Positions 15,382 through 24,555 are shown, counted from the stretch's first letter. The stretch: DNA of 35,416 nt from Pseudomonadota bacterium (GCA_030549795.1 JAUQQO010000056.1:1-35416); one strand, 5' to 3'. Made by a program: numbers and translations. The notes: generated from the letters alone by a model not told the origin.

Positions 15382-16629
15382 ATGCACCGTTTTCGCTCGG
15401 AGTTTTTGAGCACACTCGCCAGCCGCGGCTACATCCATCAGGTGAGCGAGCCGGAAGCGCTCGACGACCTGTTCTGTCGCGAGCGCGTCACCGCCTATGT
15501 CGGTTTCGACTGCACGGCCGATAGTCTGCACGTCGGCCACCTCGTCTCGATCATGATGCTGCGCCTGCTCGAGCGCACCGGCCACCGCCCGATCGCACTC
15601 ATCGGCGGCGGCACGACCAAGGTCGGCGATCCTTCGGGGCGCGACGAGACCCGCCAGCTGCTCTCGGATGCCCAGATCGCCCACAACAAGGCAGGGCTAT
15701 TGCGCTCGCTTTCGAAGTTCCTCGATTTCGAGAAGGGCTCGGCTCTCCTGTTGGATAACGCCGAGTGGCTCGACGAGCTCAAATACATTCCGTTCTTGCG
15801 CGAAGTTGGAGTCCATTTCACGGTCAACCGTATGTTGACGTTCGAGTCGGTCAAGCTCCGGCTCGAACGCGAGCAACCGCTTACCTTTCTCGAATTCAAC
15901 TATATGATCATGCAAGCTTACGATTTCCTGCAGCTCGCGCGGCGCTACGACTGCCGCCTGCAGATGGGCGGTTCCGATCAGTGGGGAAACATCATCAACG
16001 GTATCGAGCTCGCCCGCAAGCTGGATGGCCGCCACCTCTTCGCCCTCACCACACCGCTCATCACCACTGCTTCGGGCCAAAAGATGGGGAAGACGGCGAG
16101 CGGGGCGGTCTGGCTCAACGCCGATCGGCTGCCGCCATTTGAATATTTCCAATACTGGCGCAACACGGAGGACGCGGACGTCGGGCGGTTCTTGCGGTTG
16201 TTCACCGAACTGCCGCTGGCTGAGATCGAGCGGCTCGAGCGGCTGCAAGGTGCTGAGCTCAACGAAGCCAAGAAGATCCTCGCCTTCGAGGCGACCGCAC
16301 TGTGCCACGGACGGGCGGAAGCCGAGAAGGCGAAAGCGGCGGCAGAAGCGCTGTTCGAGCACAAGGGCGACCGGCTCGACGGCCTGCCGGTGGTCGAGGT
16401 CGACCGCGACCGTCTCGCCGAGGGCATGCCGATTATCGAGCTGTTCATGCTCGCCGGCCTCGTGCAGAGCAATTCCGAGGCGCGCCGGCTCGTCCGTCAG
16501 GGCGGCGCGCGCCTCGATGACCGCTTGATCGAGGACGAGACGATGCGCATCGATCTCGACCGCTTCAAAGGTGGTGCCGTGAAGCTCTCGGCCGGCAAAA
16601 AGCGGCACGTTCTCGTGCGCCCGAGGTGA
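15382..16629 (+). CDS. tyrS: Tyrosyl-tRNA synthetase
   Basis: Charges tRNA-Tyr with tyrosine using ATP. It has 415 residues, as usual for the TyrRS form with the KMSKS variant seen here. The class I signatures are HVGH (50-53) and KMGKT (234-238). YVGFDCTADSLHVGH binds tyrosine and ATP, and QMGGSDQWGN near 194-203 is the tyrosine-specific segment. The C-terminal S4-like RNA-binding domain (about 350-412, with EARRLVRQGGARLDD) is complete. GAGG lies seven bases before the ATG. It follows the hydrolase on the same strand, separated by the hairpin noted above, with glnE downstream. Confidence 0.97.
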   Translation: MHRFRSEFLSTLASRGYIHQVSEPEALDDLFCRERVTAYVGFDCTADSLHVGHLVSIMMLRLLERTGHRPIALIGGGTTKVGDPSGRDETRQLLSDAQIAHNKAGLLRSLSKFLDFEKGSALLLDNAEWLDELKYIPFLREVGVHFTVNRMLTFESVKLRLEREQPLTFLEFNYMIMQAYDFLQLARRYDCRLQMGGSDQWGNIINGIELARKLDGRHLFALTTPLITTASGQKMGKTASGAVWLNADRLPPFEYFQYWRNTEDADVGRFLRLFTELPLAEIERLERLQGAELNEAKKILAFEATALCHGRAEAEKAKAAAEALFEHKGDRLDGLPVVEVDRDRLAEGMPIIELFMLAGLVQSNSEARRLVRQGGARLDDRLIEDETMRIDLDRFKGGAVKLSAGKKRHVLVRPR

Positions 16630-16723
16630 GCGGACGCGGCATGGCGGGCCCGCTTTCCTCTGCGCCCGCGTACCGCTTCATCGACCGCGCAGAGCGGGAC
16701 CGCCATCGCGGGGTGACGCGCCT

Positions 16724-19690
16724 GTGAACCCTCCGCCCCTCGCCCCGCCTCTTCCCTTCGACCGGCTCGCCATCGACGCCGGTGTGCGCCACTGGCAGGC
16801 TCTCGCCTCGACGAGCAGCGACGAGCAGCTCGCTTGTTTCCTGCGCGCCGCCCTCGATCTGCCGCAGTGGGGTTCGCTTTTGCGGGCGATCTTCTCCGGC
16901 AGCCCCTTTTTGACCGACTGCCTGCTCGCCGAGCCGGATGTTCTGCGCCAGATCCACGAGCAGGGTGTCGGCGCCGCGCGCGCTGCCCTCATGGCCGAGC
17001 TCGCTGGCCTTCCGCTCGGCGAGCGGGGCCGGCTCGCAAGTGGTCTTCGCCGCGCACGGCGCCGCTTGGCCCTTCTTGTGGCGCTCGCTGATCTCGCCGG
17101 GCTGTTCACGCTCGAGGAGACGAGCGAGACGCTTACCGCCTTCGCCGATACCGCACTCGCCAAAGCCGTGCAGCACCTGTTGGTCGATGCCGCCCGGCGT
17201 GGCGAGCTCGCGCTCGTCGACCGCGACGACCCGGAGCGGGCAAGCGGCCTCATCGTTCTGGGCATGGGCAAGTACGGGGCGCGCGAGCTCAACTACTCCT
17301 CCGATGTCGATCTCATCGTGCTGTTCGAGAAGGAGGGCCTGCCGGCGCGCGCGAGCGACGGGCCCATGGCGGTCGCCACGCGCTTGACCCGCTCCCTCGT
17401 CCATCTTCTCGAACAGCCGACCCGCGAGGGCTACGTCTTCCGCATCGACCTGCGGCTGCGCCCGCACCTACCGGGCCATCCGCTCGTGATTTCCTCTGAA
17501 GCAGCGGAGTTCTATTACGAGCGCCACGGGCAGAACTGGGAACGCGCCGCTTTTATCAAGGCGCGCGCCGCCGCTGGCGACCGGGATGCGGGTGAGCGCT
17601 TCTTGCGCGCGCTCGTCCCCTATGTCTGGCGCCGGAACTTGGATTTCGCCGCGATTCGCGACATCCACTCGATCAAGCGGCAGATCCACGCCCAGCGCGG
17701 CTTCGGCTCCATCCGCGTGCTCGGCCACGACATCAAGGTCGGCCGCGGCGGGATCCGCGAGATCGAGTTCTTCGCCCAAACGCAACAGCTGATCTTGGGG
17801 GGACGCGACCGCGATCTGCGCCACCCGCGCACTTGTGATGCCCTGCAGGCGCTTGCCGACAAACGTTGGATCGCTCCGCAGGCCGCTGCCGAGCTCATCG
17901 CCGCCTATCGCTTCCTGCGCTGCCTCGAGCACCGGCTGCAGATGGTCGCTGATAAGCAAACGCAGACGATCCCCGCGCGCGAGCAGGAAGTAGCGCGCTT
18001 TGCCGCCTTTGCCGGCTTTGAAAGCCCCGCAGCGATGATCGAGCGGGTGCACGCCGCGCTGCAGACGGTCGAGCGCCACTATGCCGCACTCTTCGAGCGC
18101 GAGCCCGACCTCGGCGCCGGCGGGGCGCTCGTCTTCACCGGCACCGAGGACGACCCCGGCACGCTCGAGACGCTTAAGGCGATGGGCTTCCGCCAGCCGC
18201 AGCTCGTCGCTGCACGCCTGCGCGCTTGGCATCACGGGCACATCCGTGCCACCCGCTCGACCCGCGCGCGCGAGCTCTTGACCGAACTGACCCCAGCGCT
18301 GTTGCAGGCCCTCGCCCGCCAGAGCGACCCCGATGGCGCGTTCGCGCTCTTCGATGAGTTCGTCTCGGCTCTTCCTGCCGGCGTTCAGCTCTTCTCGCTG
18401 CTCGTCGCCAATCCCCGCCTCCTTGAACTCCTGGCCGAGCTCATGGGCGCCGCCCCGCGCCTTGCCCGCCATCTCGCAAGCCAAAGCGATCTCTTCGAAC
18501 AGCTGATCCAACCCGACTTCTTCGAACCGCTGCCGCCCGCGGAAGTACTCGCGCGCGAGCTCGCAGCACGCCTGGGCGACGCGCGCGACCTTCAAGACAC
18601 GCTCGAGCTCGCCGCGCGCTGGGCGCGCGGGCGCCAGTTCCAAGCCGGCGTCCAGGTGCTCTTGGGGCTCGCCGCGGCCGAAGAGGCGGCCGAAGCGCTC
18701 ACCGCCATCGCCGAGACCGTGCTCCAGGCGCTGCTTCCGCGCGTCGAGGCGTGGCTCGAGCCGCAGCACGGGCGGATCCCGGGTGGTGCTTTCGTCGTCC
18801 TAGGGTTCGGCAAGCTCGGCTCGCGCGAACTCACCGTCGGCTCTGATCTCGATCTCGTCTTCGTCTACGACGCCCCCGAGGGCGCGCGCTCGACCGGCCC
18901 CAAACCCTTAGATGCCGCGAGCTGGTACGCGCGGCTCGGCAACCGACTGGTCGCCGCGATTACCGCCCGCACCGCAGGAGGCCAACTCTACGAGATCGAC
19001 ACCCGCTTGCGGCCGTCCGGCAATATCGGTCCGCCGGCCTGTGCTCTCACCAATTTCGCGCGTTACCAGCTCGAGACGGCCGAAGTGTGGGAACAACAAG
19101 CGCTCACCCGTGCGCGGGTGGTAGCGGGGGATCCGGAGCTCGCGCGCAAGGTCGAGGCGGTAATCGCCCAAGCGGTGCGCCGACCGCGTGCCCGCGAACC
19201 CCTCGCGCGGGCGGTGCGCGCCATGCGCGAGCGCATCTGGCGCGAACACGGGCGCGAGGATCCGTGGACGCTCAAGCACACCCGCGGCGGGCTCGTCGAC
19301 CTCGAGTTCAGCGCCCAGTTCCTCGTCCTCGCCCATTCCGCCGAACATCCCGAACTCCACCAGACCCCCACGCTCGCGGTCTTGCAAACCGCGGGCGAGC
19401 TCGGCTTGATCGCACCCCAGTTGGCGCGCGCGGCAGCGGCGGCGCTCAAACTTTTGCACGCTCTGCAAGCCGTGCTGCGCCTGTCGACTCGCGAGCGCTT
19501 CGATCCCTCAACCGCCCCAAGCGGCCTTAAAGGCGCGCTCTTGGCAGCGGCCCGGCGAGCGCTGCCGGATGAACCCTTGCCCGATTTCAGCGCGCTCGAG
19601 TGCCGGCTCGTGGAAAGCGAAGCGGTGGCGCGCCAACTCTTCGACGAGCTGTGCCCACCTCTGGGCACCGCGGAAGAGCCGAGGAGATGA
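16724..19690 (+). CDS. glnE: Bifunctional glutamine synthetase adenylyltransferase/deadenylylase
   Basis: Controls glutamine synthetase by adding or removing AMP, in response to PII and glutamine. At 988 residues it is full length. Both nucleotidyltransferase domains are intact: the N-terminal removase has GMGKYGARELNYSSDVDL at 180-197 (Asp194, Asp196) and the C-terminal adenylylase has GFGKLGSRELTVGSDLDL at about 694-711. Each is followed by its helical GlnD/PII-linked domain. The start is a GTG at 16724. It ends in a four-base-scale overlap with the peroxiredoxin gene, so the two are probably one transcript. Gene order tyrS-glnE-bcp is plausible in alphaproteobacteria. Confidence 0.97.
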   Translation: MNPPPLAPPLPFDRLAIDAGVRHWQALASTSSDEQLACFLRAALDLPQWGSLLRAIFSGSPFLTDCLLAEPDVLRQIHEQGVGAARAALMAELAGLPLGERGRLASGLRRARRRLALLVALADLAGLFTLEETSETLTAFADTALAKAVQHLLVDAARRGELALVDRDDPERASGLIVLGMGKYGARELNYSSDVDLIVLFEKEGLPARASDGPMAVATRLTRSLVHLLEQPTREGYVFRIDLRLRPHLPGHPLVISSEAAEFYYERHGQNWERAAFIKARAAAGDRDAGERFLRALVPYVWRRNLDFAAIRDIHSIKRQIHAQRGFGSIRVLGHDIKVGRGGIREIEFFAQTQQLILGGRDRDLRHPRTCDALQALADKRWIAPQAAAELIAAYRFLRCLEHRLQMVADKQTQTIPAREQEVARFAAFAGFESPAAMIERVHAALQTVERHYAALFEREPDLGAGGALVFTGTEDDPGTLETLKAMGFRQPQLVAARLRAWHHGHIRATRSTRARELLTELTPALLQALARQSDPDGAFALFDEFVSALPAGVQLFSLLVANPRLLELLAELMGAAPRLARHLASQSDLFEQLIQPDFFEPLPPAEVLARELAARLGDARDLQDTLELAARWARGRQFQAGVQVLLGLAAAEEAAEALTAIAETVLQALLPRVEAWLEPQHGRIPGGAFVVLGFGKLGSRELTVGSDLDLVFVYDAPEGARSTGPKPLDAASWYARLGNRLVAAITARTAGGQLYEIDTRLRPSGNIGPPACALTNFARYQLETAEVWEQQALTRARVVAGDPELARKVEAVIAQAVRRPRAREPLARAVRAMRERIWREHGREDPWTLKHTRGGLVDLEFSAQFLVLAHSAEHPELHQTPTLAVLQTAGELGLIAPQLARAAAAALKLLHALQAVLRLSTRERFDPSTAPSGLKGALLAAARRALPDEPLPDFSALECRLVESEAVARQLFDELCPPLGTAEEPRR

Positions 19691-19692
19691 GC

Positions 19693-20166
19693 ATGAGCGT
19701 CAAAGAAGGCGATCCTGTGCCGTCCTTCGAGCTGCCAACCGACGACGGCGGACGCGTTGGCTCGGCGAGTCTTCTGGGCCGGCCCTACGTCATCTATTTC
19801 TACCCTAAGGACGACACACCGGGGTGCACAAAAGAGGCGATCTCCTTCTCCTGCCTCAAACCCGAGTTCGACAAGCTCGGTGTGACCGTGATCGGGGTTT
19901 CCAAAGACGACATCGAAAGCCACAGCAAGTTTCGCAAAAAACACGATCTTTCGATTCACCTCGCGTCCGACGAAGAGGGCAAAACCATCGAGGCATTCGG
20001 TGCTTGGGTCGAGAAATCCATGTACGGTAAGAAGTATATGGGTATCGAGCGCTCGACCTTCCTCGTCGACGCCGAGGGCCGCATCCGAAAGGTGTGGCGG
20101 AACGTCAAGGTGCCCGGCCACGCGGAAGCGGTCTTGGAAGCAGCCAAAGCGCTCGTGAGCGGCTGA
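19693..20166 (+). CDS. bcp: Thioredoxin-dependent peroxiredoxin (Bcp/PrxQ family)
   Basis: Reduces hydrogen peroxide and organic hydroperoxides; 157 residues, normal for Bcp. The peroxidatic Cys45 is in PKDDTPGCTKEA with the catalytic Thr42. The resolving Cys usually found five residues later is replaced by Ile50; another Cys (Cys54) is four residues further on. It may therefore be a 1-Cys type or use Cys54. I choose the ATG at 19693 because GAGGAG lies six bases before it; an ATG at 19687 overlaps the glnE stop but abuts the Shine-Dalgarno sequence. Likely co-transcribed with glnE. Confidence 0.92.
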   Translation: MSVKEGDPVPSFELPTDDGGRVGSASLLGRPYVIYFYPKDDTPGCTKEAISFSCLKPEFDKLGVTVIGVSKDDIESHSKFRKKHDLSIHLASDEEGKTIEAFGAWVEKSMYGKKYMGIERSTFLVDAEGRIRKVWRNVKVPGHAEAVLEAAKALVSG

Positions 20167-20199
20167 GCCCAGCCGCCCATGTAGAGCGCGATCGCGCGC

Positions 20200-21237
20200 A
20201 TGCTTGCGGCCTGGGCGATCGTCGATGTGCTGCGCCGAGCCCAGGCGGCCATGCTGCCCGCGGTGGAGCCCGACGCGCCGGCCCGTCAGTTGGCCGCCGG
20301 CTCGCTCTGGCAGCTTTTCGGCCTCAATGCGACACAAGTGGCGCAAGGCCCCCCTGTCCTGCTCGTTCCGGCTCCGATCAAGCGCGCAGCCGTGCTCGAT
20401 CTCACCGCGCGGGCGAGTTTGAAGCGGCGCTTAGCGGCCTTAGGGTGTCGACCCTTTCTCCTCGCCTGGTCCGATCCCACCGCCGCCGACGACGAGCGGG
20501 GCCTCGCTGCCTACGTCCACATGATCCGCGAAGCGGCTTCGGTTGTGCGCGCGCTGGCCAAAGAAAAGCCGTGGCTGATCGGCCATTCGCTCGGAGGAAC
20601 GCTGTGCGCGATCGCAGCACTCGAGGATGCGCACGAACTCCAAGGTCTTGTGCTGGTGCACAGCCCTTTGGCCTTTGCACCCGGCTCGAGCCCTTTCCGT
20701 GATGCGCTTGCGCAGCTCGCACCGACACTCGGCGCTGTGCGCGGTCTCGTCCCGGGAACGCTTTTGAGCATCCTCAGCACCTTCGCGGCGCCGGGGACCT
20801 TTCTCTTCGCCCGCACAGCCGATCTGTGGGCCTCGATCGGCGATCGCGAAGCGCTCGCCTTGCACCTCGCGGTGGAACGCTGGACACTGGACGAGATTGC
20901 GTTGCCCGGCGCGCTCGTGCGCGAGGTCGTCAGTCGGCTCTGGTGGGAAGACGCGCTCGTGCGCGGCCGCCTGTCGCTTGCGGGCCGTTCGCTTACCCCT
21001 GACGATTTGTCCTTACCGCTTCTTGCGGTCGCATGTCCCGCCGATGTCGTAGCTCCCCCTGCGGCTGTTGTTCCTTTCCTTGCTGCCGTGCGCCATGCTC
21101 CCGTGCGCCTTGTCCTATGGCCGTTCGAGTGCGGTACCGTCTTTGCCCATTTCTCGGCCGTGCTCGGCCGGCGCGCGCACGCGCGGCTGTGGCCGGCGAT
21201 CGTTGCGTGGATGCGCGCGCAGGCGCGGCCGCAGTGA
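20200..21237 (+). CDS. PhaC-like alpha/beta hydrolase
   Basis: A 345-residue alpha/beta-fold protein resembling polyhydroxyalkanoate synthases in layout: PVLLVPAPIKRAAVLDL near 52-68, FLLAWSDPTAADDERGLAAYV near 86-106, the nucleophile elbow GHSLGGTL at 128-135, and ACPADVVAPP near 278-287 (acid Asp282). True PhaC uses Cys in GxCxG; here it is Ser130, as in lipases and depolymerases. The usual PhaC GGH catalytic-His segment appears as ECGTVFAH, so the His may be His317 or missing. I infer an esterase or PhaC-derived hydrolase rather than a PHA polymerase. The start ATG at 20200 has no strong ribosome site. It follows bcp by 33 bases. Confidence 0.75.
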   Translation: MLAAWAIVDVLRRAQAAMLPAVEPDAPARQLAAGSLWQLFGLNATQVAQGPPVLLVPAPIKRAAVLDLTARASLKRRLAALGCRPFLLAWSDPTAADDERGLAAYVHMIREAASVVRALAKEKPWLIGHSLGGTLCAIAALEDAHELQGLVLVHSPLAFAPGSSPFRDALAQLAPTLGAVRGLVPGTLLSILSTFAAPGTFLFARTADLWASIGDREALALHLAVERWTLDEIALPGALVREVVSRLWWEDALVRGRLSLAGRSLTPDDLSLPLLAVACPADVVAPPAAVVPFLAAVRHAPVRLVLWPFECGTVFAHFSAVLGRRAHARLWPAIVAWMRAQARPQ

Positions 21238-21271
21238 AGGAGGCGCGGAAAAGACTGGCCGCGCCCGCGCC

Positions 21272-22534
21272 TCAATTGCAGCCCAAGACGCTCAAGGCAT
21301 AGAAGGGAACCGGCTCGCCCGGCTCCACGCGGGTACGCTCGGCGGCGATTTCGACTAGCCCATCGGCCTCCCCGAGGCTCGTGAGGATGCCCGAGCCTTC
21401 ACGGAGAATACGATCGACCGCCACCGCACCGTCGGCTCGCCGCACGAGCCGTGCGCGCAGCAGTTCCGTGCGCCCGCTTCCTTTGCGAAAGGAAAAGGCC
21501 GCGGGAAGCGGCACCGGTTGCGGCGGCGCGAACGGAGCCCCGGCGAGCGCGAGCAGAAACGGTCGCGCAAAGCGCAGAAAACACACCGCTGCGGCAACCG
21601 GATTGCCGGGAAGACCGATGAAGATCGCCGAACCCAACCGACCGGCGGCGAAAGGACGACCCGGCTTCATCGCGATCTGCCAAAAGGCGAGCGCACCCTT
21701 CTGTGCCACAGTGCGGGCGAGATGGTCTTCGGCTCCCTTGGAGGCCCCGGCGGAGCTCAACACCACGTCGTGGGTGGCGGCTGCCTCCAGGAGCACGGCT
21801 TCAACGCGCGCCGCGTCATCAGGCAGGATCCCAAAGTCGCTCACCGAACAGGGCAGGCGCGCGAGCAGCGCGCGCAGCATCACTCGGTTGGCATCGTAGA
21901 CGGCACCGGGCCGAAACGGCGCGCCGGGCTCGAGCAACTCGTCTCCAGAGGAGAAAAGCGCCACGTTGAGGGGGGCGAAGACCTCGAGTTCCGCTGCCCC
22001 GAGTTCGGCTGCGATGCCGAGATGCTGCGGCCCCAGGCGCGTGCCTTCGGGAAAGACGGAGGTCCCAGCACGGATGTCTTCACCAGCGCGCCGGCGATTG
22101 GCGAAGGGACGAAAGCCAGCTGGAACGACGAGCGTCTCACCCTCGACCCGACACTCCTCCCACATCGCCACCGTGTCGGTTCCAGCTGGCATGGGCGCAC
22201 CGGTGAGTGCCTGTACGGCGCAGCCCGGCGGCACCACACCCGGGAACGGATGCCCGGCGGCGGCACGCCCGGGCACGATGCGCAGCCGCGTCGACCCCTC
22301 GGCCGCGAGCGAGGCAGCGGCAAAGGCCCAACCGTCGACCGCGACATTGTCGAACGCGGGAACGTCTCGCGGCGCGACGAGTGGCGCTGCGAGGATGCGG
22401 CCGAGCGCGGCTTGAAGCGGCACGCGTTCGGTCCTGGCCGGCGGCCGCACCAGTGCCGCGAGGCGGCGGTCGACCTCTTCGACCGAGACGAGACCGACAT
22501 CGGGCCCGTAACAACCGTTGGCGCGCAGCTCCAT
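21272..22534 (-). CDS. moeA: Molybdopterin molybdenumtransferase MoeA
   Basis: Inserts molybdate into adenylylated molybdopterin to complete molybdenum cofactor. About 420 residues, the usual length. Visible family segments: AFDNVAVDGWAF near 60-71, GCAVQALTGAPMPAGTDTV near 102-120, the GDEL-type FSSGDELLEPG near 195, GASKGAEDH near 265 and FIGLPGNPVAAAVCF near 315. The open frame continues upstream through mobB in another frame; the true start is the ATG at 22534, five bases after the mobB stop. Its partner mobB lies directly upstream, making a two-gene cofactor operon divergent from tusA. Confidence 0.95.
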   Translation of the reverse strand: MELRANGCYGPDVGLVSVEEVDRRLAALVRPPARTERVPLQAALGRILAAPLVAPRDVPAFDNVAVDGWAFAAASLAAEGSTRLRIVPGRAAAGHPFPGVVPPGCAVQALTGAPMPAGTDTVAMWEECRVEGETLVVPAGFRPFANRRRAGEDIRAGTSVFPEGTRLGPQHLGIAAELGAAELEVFAPLNVALFSSGDELLEPGAPFRPGAVYDANRVMLRALLARLPCSVSDFGILPDDAARVEAVLLEAAATHDVVLSSAGASKGAEDHLARTVAQKGALAFWQIAMKPGRPFAAGRLGSAIFIGLPGNPVAAAVCFLRFARPFLLALAGAPFAPPQPVPLPAAFSFRKGSGRTELLRARLVRRADGAVAVDRILREGSGILTSLGEADGLVEIAAERTRVEPGEPVPFYALSVLGCN

Positions 22535-22538
22535 CCCC

Positions 22539-23057
22539 TTAACCTGGCACCGCGTGGGTGAGTACGAAGGCGGCAATCCCCTCGATGTCATCGAGGGCGA
22601 AAACCGGTACGGAAAGATCGGGTAAAGGCTCGTCTGAGGCAACCGCGAGGATGGTCGGATCTTCGCGAGCGAGCAACGGCGTGCCGCGCTCTCGCCGGTG
22701 TACCTCGATCTTGGGCTGCGCAAAGCGCTTAAAGCCTTCAACCAAGATGAGATCGACCGGCGCCATCTTGGCGAGGATCGCATCCAGCGACGGCTCGGGC
22801 TCATCGCGCAATTCGTGGACAAGGGCCCAACGCCGCGACGTCGCGAGCACGACTTCGAGCGCGCCCGCTTCCCGGTGGCGGTAGCTATCCTTGCCCGGCT
22901 GGTCGACGTCGACCGTGTGGTGGGCGTGTTTGACCGTCGAGACCCGGTAACCACGGGCTACGAGATATTCGACCAAGCGGACCAAAAGGGTCGTCTTGCC
23001 GTTGTTCTTGTATCCGACCACGCCGAAAACGCGCCTTCCGCTTAAGATCCGCTCCAT
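22539..23057 (-). CDS. mobB: Molybdopterin-guanine dinucleotide biosynthesis protein MobB
   Basis: GTP-binding adaptor that aids MobA in attaching GMP to molybdenum cofactor. About 172 residues. The Walker A loop GYKNNGKTT is close to the N-terminus, and STVKHAHH with DSYRHREAGA and LILVEGFKR are typical MobB segments. I choose the ATG at 23057 (MERILSGRRVFGVVGY), which fits the family N-terminus and has AAGGG about nine bases upstream. An in-frame ATG at 23093 adds 12 charged residues and lacks a ribosome site. It is followed immediately by moeA. MobA is not in the window. Confidence 0.92.
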   Translation of the reverse strand: MERILSGRRVFGVVGYKNNGKTTLLVRLVEYLVARGYRVSTVKHAHHTVDVDQPGKDSYRHREAGALEVVLATSRRWALVHELRDEPEPSLDAILAKMAPVDLILVEGFKRFAQPKIEVHRRERGTPLLAREDPTILAVASDEPLPDLSVPVFALDDIEGIAAFVLTHAVPG

Positions 23058-23131
23058 CGCCTTTTTGCCCTTGTCCCGTTCAGCGCGCCGCATAGCATGA
23101 CGATCGGCGCCTGGGCAGAGGCGAGAATACG

Positions 23132-23371
23132 ATGAGCGAAACCACCCAACGCTTGGATCTGCGCGGACTTACCTGCCCGCTGCCGGTACTTAAAACGCGC
23201 AAAGCGCTCGCTGCGCTCGCGCCGGGCGCGCGGCTCGAACTCTTGACCGACGACCCCAAGGCCCCGGCTGATCTGGCCGAACTGTGCGCGGTCGGCGGCC
23301 ATCGCCTCCTCGCGAGCGAAGCGACCGCGCAGGGCCACCGCACGGTGATCGAACGCGGTCCGGTGCGCTGA
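23132..23371 (+). CDS. tusA: Sulfur carrier protein TusA
   Basis: A 79-residue persulfide carrier of the SirA/YeeD/TusA family. The conserved sulfur-binding Cys15 is in DLRGLTCPLPVLKTRKAL, the family signature. It receives sulfur from a cysteine desulfurase and passes it to tRNA thiolation or to molybdenum-cofactor enzymes. It is divergent from mobB-moeA, with a 74-base shared promoter gap, which fits the known link of TusA to molybdenum cofactor and sulfur transfer. An ordinary length and start (ATG at 23132). Confidence 0.92.
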   Translation: MSETTQRLDLRGLTCPLPVLKTRKALAALAPGARLELLTDDPKAPADLAELCAVGGHRLLASEATAQGHRTVIERGPVR

Positions 23372-23514
23372 CCGCTGTCTTATGCCGCCCGCGACACTGT
23401 GAATCCTGGGGATTACCTTAAGCGCGGGCTTGCTCGGTGGCTGCAAAACCTTAAGTTGCACAGCCGTCCCGCGTGGCGTAACGAGAAGTCCCCTCGATTC
23501 AGGACCAGGCTCCG

Positions 23515-24555
23515 ATGCGGCGTTCAGCACCGCCGACCCGCGGCGCGAGCATGGGTGCGCCCGTCAGCTGCGCGCGACGCCTCCCTGCGCTCCTGCACGC
23601 GCTCTTGCGCCGGTGCAGATGGCGGACGCCCGCCAGCGAGGCCGCGCGGCTTGAGGACTTCTTGCGCGCGGCGAGCGATTTCTGGTGGGAGACGGATCGC
23701 CGCTATCGCTTGGTCTACCTCTCCCCCGAAGCGAGCCGCGTGCTCGGTCGGCCGATCAGCGAGCTTTTGGGTCGCCACCTTTTCGAGCTCGTGAAGACCG
23801 TGCCTTCCGCCGGCCTCGACGGCGGGATGTTGCTCGGCGACCTTTCGACCTCGCCGCGCTTCGTTCCCGGCCGGCCGTTTCGCGACCTGCGCTGCAGCTT
23901 CATCGACCCCAATGGACGGAAGCGCATCCTCGAAGCCAATGCAGTGCCGATCTGCGACGCGCGCGGCCGCTTTTGCGGCTATCGCGGCACGGCGCGGGAA
24001 GTGAGCGCGCGCGTGCGCGCCGAAGGCCGTCTGCGCTTTCTCGCCGGTCATGACCCGCTCACCGGAGTTGCCAACCGAGCCCTGCTCGAAGCGGCGGCGC
24101 AGTCGGCCCTTGCGCGTGCGCGCGCGCGCAACCGACACTGCGGTCTGATGCTGCTCGACCTCGATCGCTTCAAGCAGGTCAACGATGCCGCGGGCCATGC
24201 GGCCGGCGATCTCGTCTTGCGCATCGTGGCACGGCGGATGGAAGAAACGGCGCGCGCAGGCGACCTCGTCGCGCGATTGGGCGGTGACGAGTTCGTGCTC
24301 TTGCTGGCTGAAGTCGAGGGGCGCGAGGAGCTCGTCGCGCGCCGCCGCGCGCTCGAGGAAAAATTGTGCGCGCCCATTTTCCACGATCGCCACACGCTCG
24401 CCGTGGCGGCGAGCATCGGGATCGCCCTTGCACCCGAGGACGGCTGCGATCTCGCAGCGCTACTCGCGCACGCCGACGCCGAGATGTATGCCCGCAAGCG
24501 CAGCCGCGCGGAGCGCGGGGTGGACCGCGAAAGGCGGCTCGTCGACGCGCCTTAA
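23515..24555 (+). CDS. PAS-GGDEF diguanylate cyclase
   Basis: Probable c-di-GMP synthase of 346 residues. An Arg-rich N-terminus of about 45 residues is followed by a PAS sensor domain (about 48-165: FWWETDRRYRLVYLSPEASRVLG through GRFCGYRGTAREVS). The GGDEF domain fills the rest, with HDPLTGVANRALLE near 183 and the intact active site GGDEF at 256-260. An inhibitory I-site RxxD (RAGD) lies five residues before it, so product feedback is likely. No membrane segment is obvious, so it should be cytosolic. The PAS ligand is unknown. The ATG at 23515 is used; a second ATG 12 codons on is possible. It stands alone, 143 bases after tusA. Confidence 0.88.
   Translation: MRRSAPPTRGASMGAPVSCARRLPALLHALLRRCRWRTPASEAARLEDFLRAASDFWWETDRRYRLVYLSPEASRVLGRPISELLGRHLFELVKTVPSAGLDGGMLLGDLSTSPRFVPGRPFRDLRCSFIDPNGRKRILEANAVPICDARGRFCGYRGTAREVSARVRAEGRLRFLAGHDPLTGVANRALLEAAAQSALARARARNRHCGLMLLDLDRFKQVNDAAGHAAGDLVLRIVARRMEETARAGDLVARLGGDEFVLLLAEVEGREELVARRRALEEKLCAPIFHDRHTLAVAASIGIALAPEDGCDLAALLAHADAEMYARKRSRAERGVDRERRLVDAP

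Noticed and set aside
17468-18769. Long antisense frame opposite glnE
   Set aside because: A mirror of glnE codons in GC-rich DNA; no domain and the glnE frame is certain.
22535-22954. N-terminal extension of the moeA frame
   Set aside because: It is an out-of-frame shadow of mobB; MoeA similarity begins at the ATG at 22534.
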